Assembly: GCF_910591885.1 (NCBI RefSeq)
Contig: NW_025963552.1
Coordinates: 6,324,001 to 6,388,000, forward strand
Direction of reading: 5' to 3'
DNA length: 64,000 bases
Source: Bombus terrestris
Lineage: Eukaryota > Arthropoda > Insecta > Hymenoptera > Apidae
Positions within the stretch are counted from its first letter, which is position 1. Every line of letters starts with the position of its first letter. Below the pieces are notes generated by a model. That model ran no database searches. It saw nothing but the letters and a program-made list of their open reading frames with translations, and was not told where the DNA came from. Positions 42,901 to 51,039 of this stretch are shown in pieces. A program made the translations under genes and the position numbers.

Positions 42901-43244
42901 CAAGAGGGTTTAGGTGGTCCGTTATTAACCATGTGCATCAGTCAATTATGCACTTGGGTTGGGATAAGACGCCCGAGAAACTGTACGAGTATTACTGGTT
43001 CGAAGGAATGGCGAAGTACGTTCGCAAGTTCGTAGAGAACTGCCATGCTTGTAGAGTTTCGAAGGCTAGTTCAGGTAAGATACAAGCCGAACTACATCCC
43101 ATACCCAAGGCCAGCATACCTTGGCACACGGTCCACATGGATATAACGGGCAAGCTGAGTGGTAAAAGCGATTCAAAGGAGTACGTCATTGTTTTGATCG
43201 ACGTCTTCACTAATTCGTATACCTGCATCATACTCGTAAGATAG
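39915..43244 (+). CDS. Gag-Pol polyprotein of the gypsy-like element (ends in broken integrase)
   Basis: The 1109 codons need no frameshift between gag and pol. Gag capsid-like region covers residues about 60-220. Zinc knuckles CYHCGRHGHKASEC and CYRCNEEGHIAPNC lie at about 247-260 and 288-301. Protease has FDSGAECS near 340. Reverse transcriptase has KKDGWDRLCVDFRALN, SLDMASGFHQIP, MPFGLKNAP and the catalytic YLDDV near 652. RNase H has HTDASSEGFGA near 799 and YELETLAVV. The integrase HHCC finger ends CHAC near 1047 and the first core Asp is in HMDITG near 1074. The frame then shifts and stops. The first Met lies in the LTR; the next Met (40008, MEQLMAIV) is 31 bases after the LTR end and may be the real start. 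Confidence 0.93.
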   Translation: MANSNENSLNAHLHNPDFNPTSEVGSGPYVTMEQLMAIVRQITQPREQRPSETSTIVPLPRFNPGSLGSDPAAWCATVDVIMEEKPLQGGALLCALSAALESPAAQWLTQVPATQISSWPKFKDRFLTRFGGKETAATVLWKMKNQARLEGETLGDYSSRLRSFLMARWERCTKDEIVNAVVLLHIGSQDQRVLRIALTNDIKTEDQLTGEMTVLFDSVKRPASSVSNSSASPEAKRHKPSDSRHKCYHCGRHGHKASECRERTRLEAEKRNRKSGENRAATSSKVSCYRCNEEGHIAPNCPTLRRGNPATKEERQVNFCVVEAPTGKLSHQGESFLFCFDSGAECSLIKESVASKFSGKRTTEIVVMRGIGNTCVKSTTQILSAVCISGLTLEVIFHVLADNYLKHDIIIGCEILSQGFDVLMTRNSLDICKSKTVNVCNNIAEPAIDLNDVDTEVLGDDKDRLISILDRFKNSFISGFPRIRVNTGQLEIRLIDPNITVQRSPYRLSEEERRIVRARISELLRANIIRPSNSPFASPMLLVKKKDGWDRLCVDFRALNKNTVADRYPLPLIADQIARLQTAKYFISLDMASGFHQIPIHPNSAEYTAFVTPDGQYEYVTMPFGLKNAPSVFQRAIFNALGDLAYSYVVVYLDDVLIIADSIDQALERLDIVLSTLVNAGFSFNFSKCSFLKTSILYLGYVIQNGEVRPNPGKVYALSSLPAPTTVTQLRQFTGLASYFRKFIPKFSQLLKPLYALTSGSKNITWADRHEKIRQEVISVLTDAPVLMLFDPNYPIELHTDASSEGFGAILMHKVEGKNRVVEYYSKRTSLTESRYHSYELETLAVVNAIKHFRHYLHGREFLVVTDCNSLKASKSKVHLNDRVHRWWAYLQTFIFDIVYREGKRMAHVDFFSRNPTGVDPIRFDKIKEKMVNLAEISEDWLLAEQRRDPQISGIVEKLQNDELAEDIANTYELRSGTLYRKIQRRGRTLSLPIVPRGFRWSVINHVHQSIMHLGWDKTPEKLYEYYWFEGMAKYVRKFVENCHACRVSKASSGKIQAELHPIPKASIPWHTVHMDITGKLSGKSDSKEYVIVLIDVFTNSYTCIILVR

Positions 43245-43997
43245 ATTCCCTTAACACCATTAAAGCGCTTAAATCCGCTATATTTTTATTCGGGAGTCCC
43301 TGCCGGATAATAGCAGATCGGGGAAGATGTTTTAAGGGTAAAAGAATTTCGAGAATTCTGCGAAAGCAAACGAATTAAAGTTCACTTGATAGCGATCGGT
43401 GCTAGTAGAGCCAATGGACAGGTAGAGCGTGTTATGGGTACATTGGAAAATATGTTCACGGTAGTAGAGACGACCGGGCGGCCGTGGCAAGACGCGATTG
43501 GGGAAATACAGTTGGCTTTGAACTGTACCACCAACCGCGTGACCAACTCGAGTCCATTAGAACTACTAATAGGTAGAACGGCAAGACCTTACGATCTGTT
43601 GTTACCCGATAACATCAAAAGTATCGATATCTCCAATATAAGACGACAGGCAATAAAGTGGATGGAAACTAGTGCTAGGTATGATGAGGATGGATTTGAC
43701 AAAGCTAAAGCTTAAGCGGTTAGGTTTAACTTCGTTGATTTCGTATTACGCAAGAATGAGGAAAGGAATCAAACCAAACTAGATCCAAAATTTAGAGGTC
43801 CACTTGTAATAGCAGAAGTCTTGGAAGGGGACAGGTATATCCTAAAGACATTAGACGGTAAGCGATCGTACAAATACAGTCACGACAGGTTGAGGAAAAT
43901 GCCAGATGGTTGCACCCCTGCCGAGTTGGATGTCTGTAGTGAAGGCAACAACAGTGACCATGACGATATGAGCACTTCGATCTCGGAAGATCAGTAG
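43245..43997 (+). pseudogene. Remainder of integrase, out of frame
   Basis: The integrase core continues in other frames: IIADRGRCFKG near 43305-43340 (second catalytic Asp region), then HLIAIGASRANGQVERVMG (catalytic Glu in GQVER, near 43385-43440), LALNCTTNRVTNSSPLELL and, after a TAA near 43713, a C-terminal domain with FRGPLVIAEVLEGDRYILKTLDG (near 43790-43860). Two one-base-type frame breaks (near 43215 and 43342) and one stop are enough to explain it. The residues needed for catalysis are still spelled in the DNA. Confidence 0.85.
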
Positions 43998-44001
43998 CAC
44001 T

Positions 44002-44490
44002 ATGCCATTAACACCCGGCAGAGCGAGTTCGCACGTGTTTCGGGGCGACAGTGTGATGAGGCTCAGTGAGAACATGCGATGTGACTCGTATGCATCTCGG
44101 GGCGACAGTATGATAAGGCTCAGTGAGAACATGCGATGTGATTCGCATGCATCTCGGGGCGACAGTATGATAAGGCTCAGTGAGAATATGCGGTGTGGTT
44201 CGCATGCATCTCGGGGCAACAATATGGTAAAACTCGGTGAAACCGTGGAACAAGGCTCTATGTGCTCACACGATCTAGAAGACCGAGATCCTTTGGAGTG
44301 CGAAATCGAAAATGGTCCATCATGCCGTTACGATCCGACTAATAACCTGCAGGATGCAACTATCACCTTGAATACTAACTATAACGCTATTAATTTTCAT
44401 TATCTTTTATTTCCTTGCTGCCAAACCCCCGAACAGGATTTGTTGCTACACTGGACCCTTGCCTTATTCGAACATCTAGTTAAATTGTGA
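44002..44490 (+). CDS. Reading frame with 19-residue tandem repeats after pol
   Basis: A 162-codon frame starts just after the pol stop. Four 57-bp units begin at 44041, 44098, 44155 and 44212 and encode the 19-residue unit RGDSMIRLSENMRCDSHAS with slight changes; the last unit is degraded. The rest is acidic and Asn-rich and ends in a hydrophobic segment (HWTLALFEHLVKL). The position is where some gypsy elements carry env or an accessory ORF, but I see no signal peptide or transmembrane profile. Function unknown. The multiples of three keep the repeat in frame, so expansion would not break it. Confidence 0.5.
   Translation: MPLTPGRASSHVFRGDSVMRLSENMRCDSYASRGDSMIRLSENMRCDSHASRGDSMIRLSENMRCGSHASRGNNMVKLGETVEQGSMCSHDLEDRDPLECEIENGPSCRYDPTNNLQDATITLNTNYNAINFHYLLFPCCQTPEQDLLLHWTLALFEHLVKL
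44041..44268 (+). repeat. 57-bp tandem repeat, four units
   Basis: Units of exactly 57 bp start with 'cggggcgaca' at 44041, 44098 and 44155 and with 'cggggcaaca' at 44212. The middle two are nearly identical, the first and last are diverged. Confidence 0.9.
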
Positions 44491-44573
44491 ATAATGTCAA
44501 TTGTATCGAGTCTAATGTTAGGAAACTCAATATTTTAGTTACACACGAGGACGTGTGATAGTCAGAATGGCCG

Positions 44574-45585
44574 TGTCGGAGATGAAAAAATACTGGAATC
44601 TTCCCTTCGGAACTTTGGGAAGACCCCTAGTATTGTAATTTAGATTTCACCATAGCCGAATTAAGAAACTGTTGTCATTCGATTCGACTGTACTTATTTG
44701 AGATTTATGATAGTGAGCTCGGGCTCGAGGCGACAACCAGTCGCCGAACGTAGTCGCGGTCAAGGGATGAACGTTTTGTCTAACAAAGGCATGAAGTAAC
44801 TCTATAGCTCTCCTTAAAAGAAATACTTAGGACGGGGCACGACGGTAAGCATTTCAACGATTTCTGTCCCGTGGCTCGCCACACGCAGACTCTATTCTTT
44901 GAGTAAGATGATTACCAGATGTCGACGCGTCTCCACAGTACATGTTCAGCTAGCCCGAGGACCTGCTATAAATCTTAAGATCTGTTTAACTAAAGTCCTT
45001 CAAACCGACAAACAGTCCTCGTCCCAACTACGAGAAAATAGAAGAAATCTATTTTTCTCACGAACGACGCTTCCTCTTCTCGAACTTTCTCTTAAGGGCG
45101 GCTAGCACCCTTCCCTAACCACCAACATGGAAATTGACCAATTAACAGTAACGCCAATTTCCCTCACTTTCCGAATGAAGGCTTTTCTCCACGAATCCGA
45201 TGATCTCGTGCCCTTGGGCACACCCATCATAGTTTTCCTCGACAGCGTTACCGTGATGGAGAACCACTCTCCGGTACGATCTCAAAGACGATTCAAGTAA
45301 CTCTTAGATACGTAGTGATTGCCTCGTGCATTAACATTGAGTACAACTTAGACGCTGAAGAAAAGTAGAGTTCGTCATCCCCTTGACCGCGGATTCGTTA
45401 GTGAGCCTAGGATCATTGTCATTAGCTTCTCGAGTATCTAATTATCGTGATTACGTGTCCAATTCCATCATAGTCATATTTGCACTAGTAAATACCTCCT
45501 CTATTGCATAATGATCACGTCTAGCGCCAATAGGGATTCGTTTCACGCTCTCAACCCTAACTCAAATCTTAACGCCAACCCGACA
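44574..45585 (+). repeat. 3' LTR of the gypsy-like element (subfamily II)
   Basis: It starts TGTCGGAGATGAAAAAATAC and ends ACCCGACA, followed by TATA. Through 'gatgattaccagatgtcgacgcg' and onward it matches the fragment at 9026-9553 better than its own 5' LTR. A TATA-like box is not obvious. Confidence 0.85.
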
Positions 45586-45719
45586 TATATATACATACAC
45601 ATATTATTATATCGAACAACTACTCATCTAATATACAAAACCACCTTGTGAAAATTACATTACTGAACATTCAACTAAACCAACTGAAGATTTAATATAA
45701 TAATATATAATAATATAAT

Positions 45720-45720
<1 letters not shown>

Positions 45721-45754
<34 letters not shown>
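45721..45754. repeat. (TA)n microsatellite in left arm
   Basis: An uninterrupted AT dinucleotide tract, followed by 'catagat'. The mirrored tract near 48782-48810 is shorter. Such tracts are also the insertion targets of the neighbouring LTRs. Confidence 0.8.
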
Positions 45755-45758
<4 letters not shown>

Positions 45759-46700
45759 GATATGTGAAATATCATCGTTGTATATAACCAGAAACAATAC
45801 AAATGTCACACGACTTCTTCAACAACTTCGACTCTTCGTTCCTGCCGACAACACCTCACACGATGACTGCGTCTTCTAGGGCCACTTACGGATTCTTTAC
45901 AATTCTTCTTCTTCTTGCACTGAAATATCATATGCAGTGAATAAAACACGAAAGAAGCAGGATGAACTAAATAAAAGAAATCATAACAAGATACACACCG
46001 AGACAGTCCGCATGGGAACCTCTGACAAAGATACCTCCGTATCTATCATTAAACGCATAATAATCAAGATGCACAAACCTCATTTGGAAGTCGACACCAC
46101 TCACAGCGTGCCAATGCAAGGGAGGAAAACGAATGAAATTGTATTTCGTGAAGACGTTTCACCACTTTCCATAGATCAGAAACTGGAGTTACACAACTAA
46201 TAACATAATAACAAGAAAGTAATATAAAATATACACGATTTAATATATAGCAAATATGGACATATAAATCTACAAGGAGCAAACTATATCTCATATTGTC
46301 AAATAAAACCAAATTGTCAGAAGATCATCAGGACACGACGCCAACGAAGGTGCCACTGTGCCTATTTGGATGGAAAACCGCCCCTTCAGCATCATCCTTT
46401 GCACATATTCACACACGCACGTCGATCACGTCATCTCGTACCATTCACATATCTTCCTCCTCTTGCGCTAAAACAAATTCACAAGTTTAAGGAAACAAAC
46501 GATATGCGAAACGAGATAGAATACTAAAAACACATACTCACACAGTTCGCACCGGCGCGGACCGCTTTCGTGTCCATGACTCAACATAACCTGTAATCAT
46601 CAAAATCCACGTTCTCTCATGGAAACTCTAAAAACCTGCAGCATTGCGATTCCCGCCGGAACGAACTGTCACGCGACTGTCATCCCATTGGGGATGTCAT

Positions 46701-46707
46701 TATAAAA
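46701..46707 (+). promoter_or_regulatory. TATA box candidate pointing into the palindrome loop
   Basis: TATAAAA is followed by 'agcgtagcgacac'. The mirrored copy lies at 47829-47835 on the minus strand, so transcription from both would converge on the loop. An 'aataaa' signal (47289-47294) and a donor-like 'aggtgagt' (47364-47371) lie downstream of the left box. Confidence 0.4.
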
Positions 46708-46734
46708 AGCGTAGCGACACAATTCAAAGGAGAG

Positions 46735-47235
46735 TAATTGTTAGCGGGTCAGTTGAATAAAAGAATAGAGTAACATTAATTGTTAGCGTTCGGGAGAATT
46801 TAGTGAAAATAAAGAGAGTAATTGTTAGCGGGTCAGTTGAATAAAGGAATAGCAAAGAGTAATTGTTAGCGTTCAGTAGAATTTAGCGAAAATAGAATAG
46901 ATTAATTGTTAGCGTTAGCGTTAGCGATTAATTGTTAGTGGTTCAGTTAAAATAAGAGAATAATCGGAATAATCGATATTAGTTGAATCGGTTCGTTTCG
47001 GTAAAATAAGCAGATAATTAATATTAGTCGTTCAATTGAATTTGAGTGAGTCTGATATCAGTTCGTTCAGTTGATTTAATTAGAATTTAAGTTAGGATTA
47101 GAGAATAATTGCTCGTTCCAGTTCGAGTTTAAGAGTTACGAGATATAAATGTTATTAGTCAGTTCGAATTATAAAATAATTGTTATTAGTCAGTTAGAAT
47201 TAAAACAATAGTTGGCTCAAGTTTTTGTGTTAGAA
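46735..47235 (+). repeat. Degenerate ~42-bp tandem array spanning arm and loop
   Basis: Units begin with 'taattgttagcg' followed by 'ggtcagttgaata' or 'ttcgggagaattta'. They are clear at 46735-46960 and decay through the loop to about 47235 ('ataattgttattagtcagtt'). The inner part of the right arm (47568-47800) holds the inverted copies. The palindrome therefore folds inside a tandem array. Confidence 0.75.
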
Positions 47236-47567
47236 TTTCGAATTTTTAAACACGTCCGGACACACTGTTGTTTACACTGTTCAAGTCAAATAAAGATTAA
47301 AACAAAAATTATAGAAGTGTCAATCTTTGTAAAACCGGCATCACCCCAGCGGAGACCAACGTCAGGTGAGTCAACTTTTAATTATTATTAATAATTAATA
47401 ATTAAAATAATAAATAATATCAATAATTAGTATAATTCGTCATTAATTCCGCCAGTAATAATTATTTATAATATAATTGTTTATTCCAAACAATCCTCTC
47501 CCGTGCTAGTATCCCTGCGCATAGCAGGTTAGCCAAAACGTGGTGATCGTTGACCAGTGGCCTAAAC
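46969..47567. other. Loop of the palindrome
   Basis: About 599 bp of unique sequence separates the arms. The left side continues the 42-bp array. Then come 'caaataaagatt' (polyadenylation-like), 'aaaaccggca', 'gagaccaacgtcaggtgagtc' and an AT-rich part. The 46669-47340 interval begins TGTCACGCG and ends CCGGCA, which could be an LTR with its TATA box and polyadenylation signal. That is inference. Confidence 0.6.
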
Positions 47568-48777
47568 TCCGATTATTCTCTTATTTTAACTGAACCACTA
47601 ACAATTAATCGCTAACGCTAACGCTAACAATTAATCTATTCTATTTTCGCTAAATTCTACTGAACGCTAACAATTACTCTTTGCTATTCCTTTATTCAAC
47701 TGACCCGCTAACAATTACTCTCTTTATTTTCACTAAATTCTCCCGAACGCTAACAATTAATGTTACTCTATTCTTTTATTCAACTGACCCGCTAACAATT
47801 ACTCTCCTTTGAATTGTGTCGCTACGCTTTTTATAATGACATCCCCAATGGGATGACAGTCGCGTGACAGTTCGTTCCGGCGGGAATCGCAATGCTGCAG
47901 GTTTTTAGAGTTTCCATGAGAGAACGTGGATTTTGATGATTACAGGTTATGTTGAGTCATGGACACGAAAGCGGTCCGCGCCGGTGCGAACTGTGTGAGT
48001 ATGTGTTTTTAGTATTCTATCTCGTTTCGCATATCGTTTGTTTCCTTAAACTTGTGAATTTGTTTTAGCGCAAGAGGAGGAAGATATGTGAATGGTACGA
48101 GATGACGTGATCGACGTGCGTGTGTGAATATGTGCAAAGGATGATGCTGAAGGGGCGGTTTTCCATCCAAATAGGCACAGTGGCACCTTCGTTGGCGTCG
48201 TGTCCTGATGATCTTCTGACAATTTGGTTTTATTTGACAATATGAGATATAGTTTGCTCCTTGTAGATTTATATGTCCATATTTGCTATATATTAAATCG
48301 TGTATATTTTATATTACTTTCTTGTTATTATGTTATTAGTTGTGTAACTCCAGTTTCTGATCTATGGAAAGTGGTGAAACGTCTTCACGAAATACAATTT
48401 CATTCGTTTTCCTCCCTTGCATTGGCACGCTGTGAGTGGTGTCGACTTCCAAATGAGGTTTGTGCATCTTGATTATTATGCGTTTAATGATAGATACGGA
48501 GGTATCTTTGTCAGAGGTTCCCATGCGGACTGTCTCGGTGTGTATCTTGTTATGATTTCTTTTATTTAGTTCATCCTGCTTCTTTCGTGTTTTATTCACT
48601 GCATATGATATTTCAGTGCAAGAAGAAGAAGAATTGTAAAGAATCCGTAAGTGGCCCTAGAAGACGCAGTCATCGTGTGAGGTGTTGTCGGCAGGAACGA
48701 AGAGTCGAAGTTGTTGAAGAAGTCGTGTGACATTTGTATTGTTTCTGGTTATATACAACGATGATATTTCACATATC

Positions 48778-48814
<37 letters not shown>

Positions 48815-48950
48815 ATATTATTATATATTATTATATTAAATCTTCAGTTGGTTTAGTTGAATGTTCAGTAATGTAATTTTCACAAGGTGGTTTTGTATAT
48901 TAGATGAGTAGTTGTTCGATATAATAATATGTGTATATATATATATACAT
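47568..48950 (-). repeat. Right arm of giant palindrome
   Basis: Reverse complement of 45586-46968, including identical translated frames (46296-46490 mirrors 48046-48240, and 45937-46200 mirrors 48336-48599). It ends in a TA-rich stretch, after which the flank is unlike the left flank. Confidence 0.92.
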
Positions 48951-49163
48951 TTCACAATGTAATTTTCCATTATGTAAAATATATATATGCATATGTATAT
49001 GTGCGTGTATTGTTATTCTCATTGTTTCTCGGATCGTTAATTGGTTGAATATTCCATAATGTGGATTTCGTATATAATTCTCTGGGTTCGTAGAAATGTA
49101 ATTCTATATATTTATTTCTTTGCGTTTTAATGGTTTAATAACGTATACATACATATATATATA
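48951..49163. other. AT-rich spacer between palindrome and solo LTR
   Basis: A 'ttggttgaatattccataatgtgg.ttt.gtatat' block near 49050-49090 resembles one inside the right arm near 48846-48900, an old local duplication. No gene. Confidence 0.5.
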
Positions 49164-50133
49164 TGTCGGAGATGAAAGAACGCCGGAGCTCCTCCTTGGA
49201 TTCGCGGGAATACCGCAACTCTGTAACTTGGATTAAACAAATGCCGCTCCGATTGTTCGAGATTTATGATCATGAGCTTGGGCTCGAGGCGACAATCAGT
49301 CGCCGAACGTAGCCGCGGTCAAAGGGATGAACGTTTTATCTAACAAAGGCACAGAGTAACTCTATACCTCTCCTTAAAAGAAATAGTCGTAGCGACACGT
49401 GGCAGTAAATACTTCAATAGTTTCTATCCCGCGGCCCGCCACACGCAGATTTTGTCCTCCGGGTAAGATGATCGCCGGGTGTCGGCATGCCTTTGTGGCG
49501 TATGTTTAGCTAACGTGAGGACCCGCTATAGATCTTAAGATTTAGTCAAGCGAAGTCCGTCAAATAGACTTTGTTGCAACTACGGGAAGATAGGAGAAAC
49601 CTATCCTCCACGAGCGTTGCCCCCCGTCAACAACCTCCCCTCAAGGGCGGCCAGCATCTCTTTCAAAACGCCGATATGGAGATCGACCAATTAGCAATAG
49701 CGCTAATTTCCCTCACCTTTGGAACGAAAGCTTTCTTTGACGAATCCGAGGATCCCATGTCCTTAGACCCACCCATTATAGTTTTCCTCGACGGCATCGT
49801 CGAGACGGAGAGTTACTCTCCGGTACGATCTCGACGACGATTCAAGTAACTCTCGGATACGTAGTGATTGCCCCACGCATTAACATTGAGTACAACTTAG
49901 ACGCTAAAGAAGCGTAGAGTTCGTCATCCCGTTGACCGTGGATTCGTTATTGAGCCTAGGATCATTTTCATTAGCTTCTCGAGTATCAATTTATCGCGAT
50001 TACTTGTCCAATTCCAACATGGTCATGTTTGCACTAGTAAATATCTCCTCTATTGCATAGTGATCACGTCTAGTGTCAATAGGAATTCGTTTACGCCCTT
50101 AACCCTAACTCTAATCGTAACGCCAACCCGACA
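49164..50133 (+). mobile_element. Solo LTR of the gypsy family, mosaic of two subfamilies
   Basis: It begins TGTCGGAGATGAAAGAACGCC and ends ACCCGACA, 970 bp, flanked by TATA (49160-49163 and 50134-50137). From the start to about 49815 it follows the 5' LTR at 39039. From about 49825 on it follows the 3' LTR at 44574, for example 'attaacattgagtacaacttagacgct'. The switch is abrupt. No internal region remains. Confidence 0.9.
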
Positions 50134-50645
50134 TATATATATATATTATGAATTTTTCCCAAAGATACGCGTATGCATGTGTATATCTATATATGTGTGT
50201 GTCGCAGAGCAATCTTGTATACAATTTTCACTTTTATTAGAATGCTGATGTAGTGTAGTATATTTTATTATATATATTTTATTTCTTTTATATTTTATTA
50301 GATTACCAATTATTCAGATTCACGAAGTAGGTCACACACAGATATGCATACACGTGTGTGTATACACATGTGTTTTCGCAGAGAAATCTCATACATTTGA
50401 ATCGAGGCTTGTTTTATTTATTGGTTCATTTAATTATTTCATTTTATTTGTATTTTATATGCCATTGCTGATTGGTTGTAGTGTTTCTTCTTATTGATTC
50501 ATTTATTTCATTTTGATTGTCTGTCGTATAATTCTTTTTATTTTGATTGGTTAGTTATTAGTTAATTTATTATTATTGGTCGTGTTTAATTATTCATAAG
50601 TTATTGGTTCGTGGCGTCACGTGCGGAACGCGGGACGTGACACCC
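50134..50645 (-). repeat. Possible LTR of the minus-strand gypsy-like element
   Basis: On the minus strand TGTCACGTCCCGCGTTCC starts at 50645, right after 'aaggacggggg' (50646-50656), a short polypurine tract. That is the expected junction of internal region and 3' LTR for the element coded at 53.1-54.9 kb. The far end is obscured by the solo LTR. The sequence is AT-rich with 'cgcagag.aatct' repeated at 50202 and 50375. Confidence 0.45.
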
Positions 50646-50659
50646 CCGTCCTTGGTGTT

Positions 50660-50682
50660 CAAATTTCCGAAGGAAATTTGAC
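50660..50682. other. Short perfect inverted repeat
   Basis: CAAATTTCC and GGAAATTTG flank three bases (GAA), a 9-bp stem 15 bases from the proposed polypurine tract. Confidence 0.6.
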
Positions 50683-51039
50683 TGATCGTAGCAGATGTAG
50701 TTGCGATTGGTTGTTGGTCCATCCTAACGGGCAACAGCGCGAACTACAATTCCTTACATCAAAAGATTTCTTTGGGGTTATTGTGTCGTTTTAAGATTGA
50801 CATTTATGCATTGCAGACAAAATATCGCGGGTTGGAGTTTTGTTATTTGTATTTCACACAATCTACAACGCGCTCTTTTAATTTGTGTGCATAAAAACGT
50901 GTTGGAGGGTCTTCGTATAGGTCGCGATAGCCTAAGTCTAGATTATCGTACCCGTCTTTTTATTATTTTTTATTAAAAATATAATTTATTTGTAAAGTAT
51001 TAAAGTTACTACATACATGCGTTGATTGGTGGTGGATGT

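Larger units (their letters stand above)
39039..45585 (+). mobile_element. Ty3/gypsy-like LTR retrotransposon, chimeric LTRs
   Basis: The element is 6547 bp, bounded by TATA on both sides (39035-39038 and 45586-45589). It has two LTRs with TG...ACA ends, a fused gag-pol frame in the order capsid, two zinc knuckles, protease, reverse transcriptase, RNase H, integrase (the Ty3/gypsy order), and a repeat-bearing reading frame after pol. Pol is broken only in the integrase. The LTRs are about 939 and 1012 bp and differ far more than the nearly intact coding region would predict. I see no good polypurine tract right before the 3' LTR. Recombination between related elements is likely. Confidence 0.9.
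45586..46968 (+). repeat. Left arm of giant palindrome
   Basis: The arm (1383 bp) is the near-perfect reverse complement of 47568-48950. Mirror positions sum to 94536 for every landmark I checked from 45755 inward, so there are no gaps there. In the outer part a TA-rich tract (45691-45754) is 5 bp longer in this arm. It begins directly at the end of the gypsy 3' LTR. The short open frames here are mirrored on the other arm and are not independent genes. Such long inverted repeats occur in foldback-type transposons and in inverted duplications. Confidence 0.92.

Noticed and set aside
45937..48599. Paired short open frames in the palindrome arms (87, 82 and 64 codons)
   Set aside because: They are exact mirror images because the DNA is duplicated. 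None has a domain, and opposite-strand frames overlap. Their conservation reflects recent copying, not selection.
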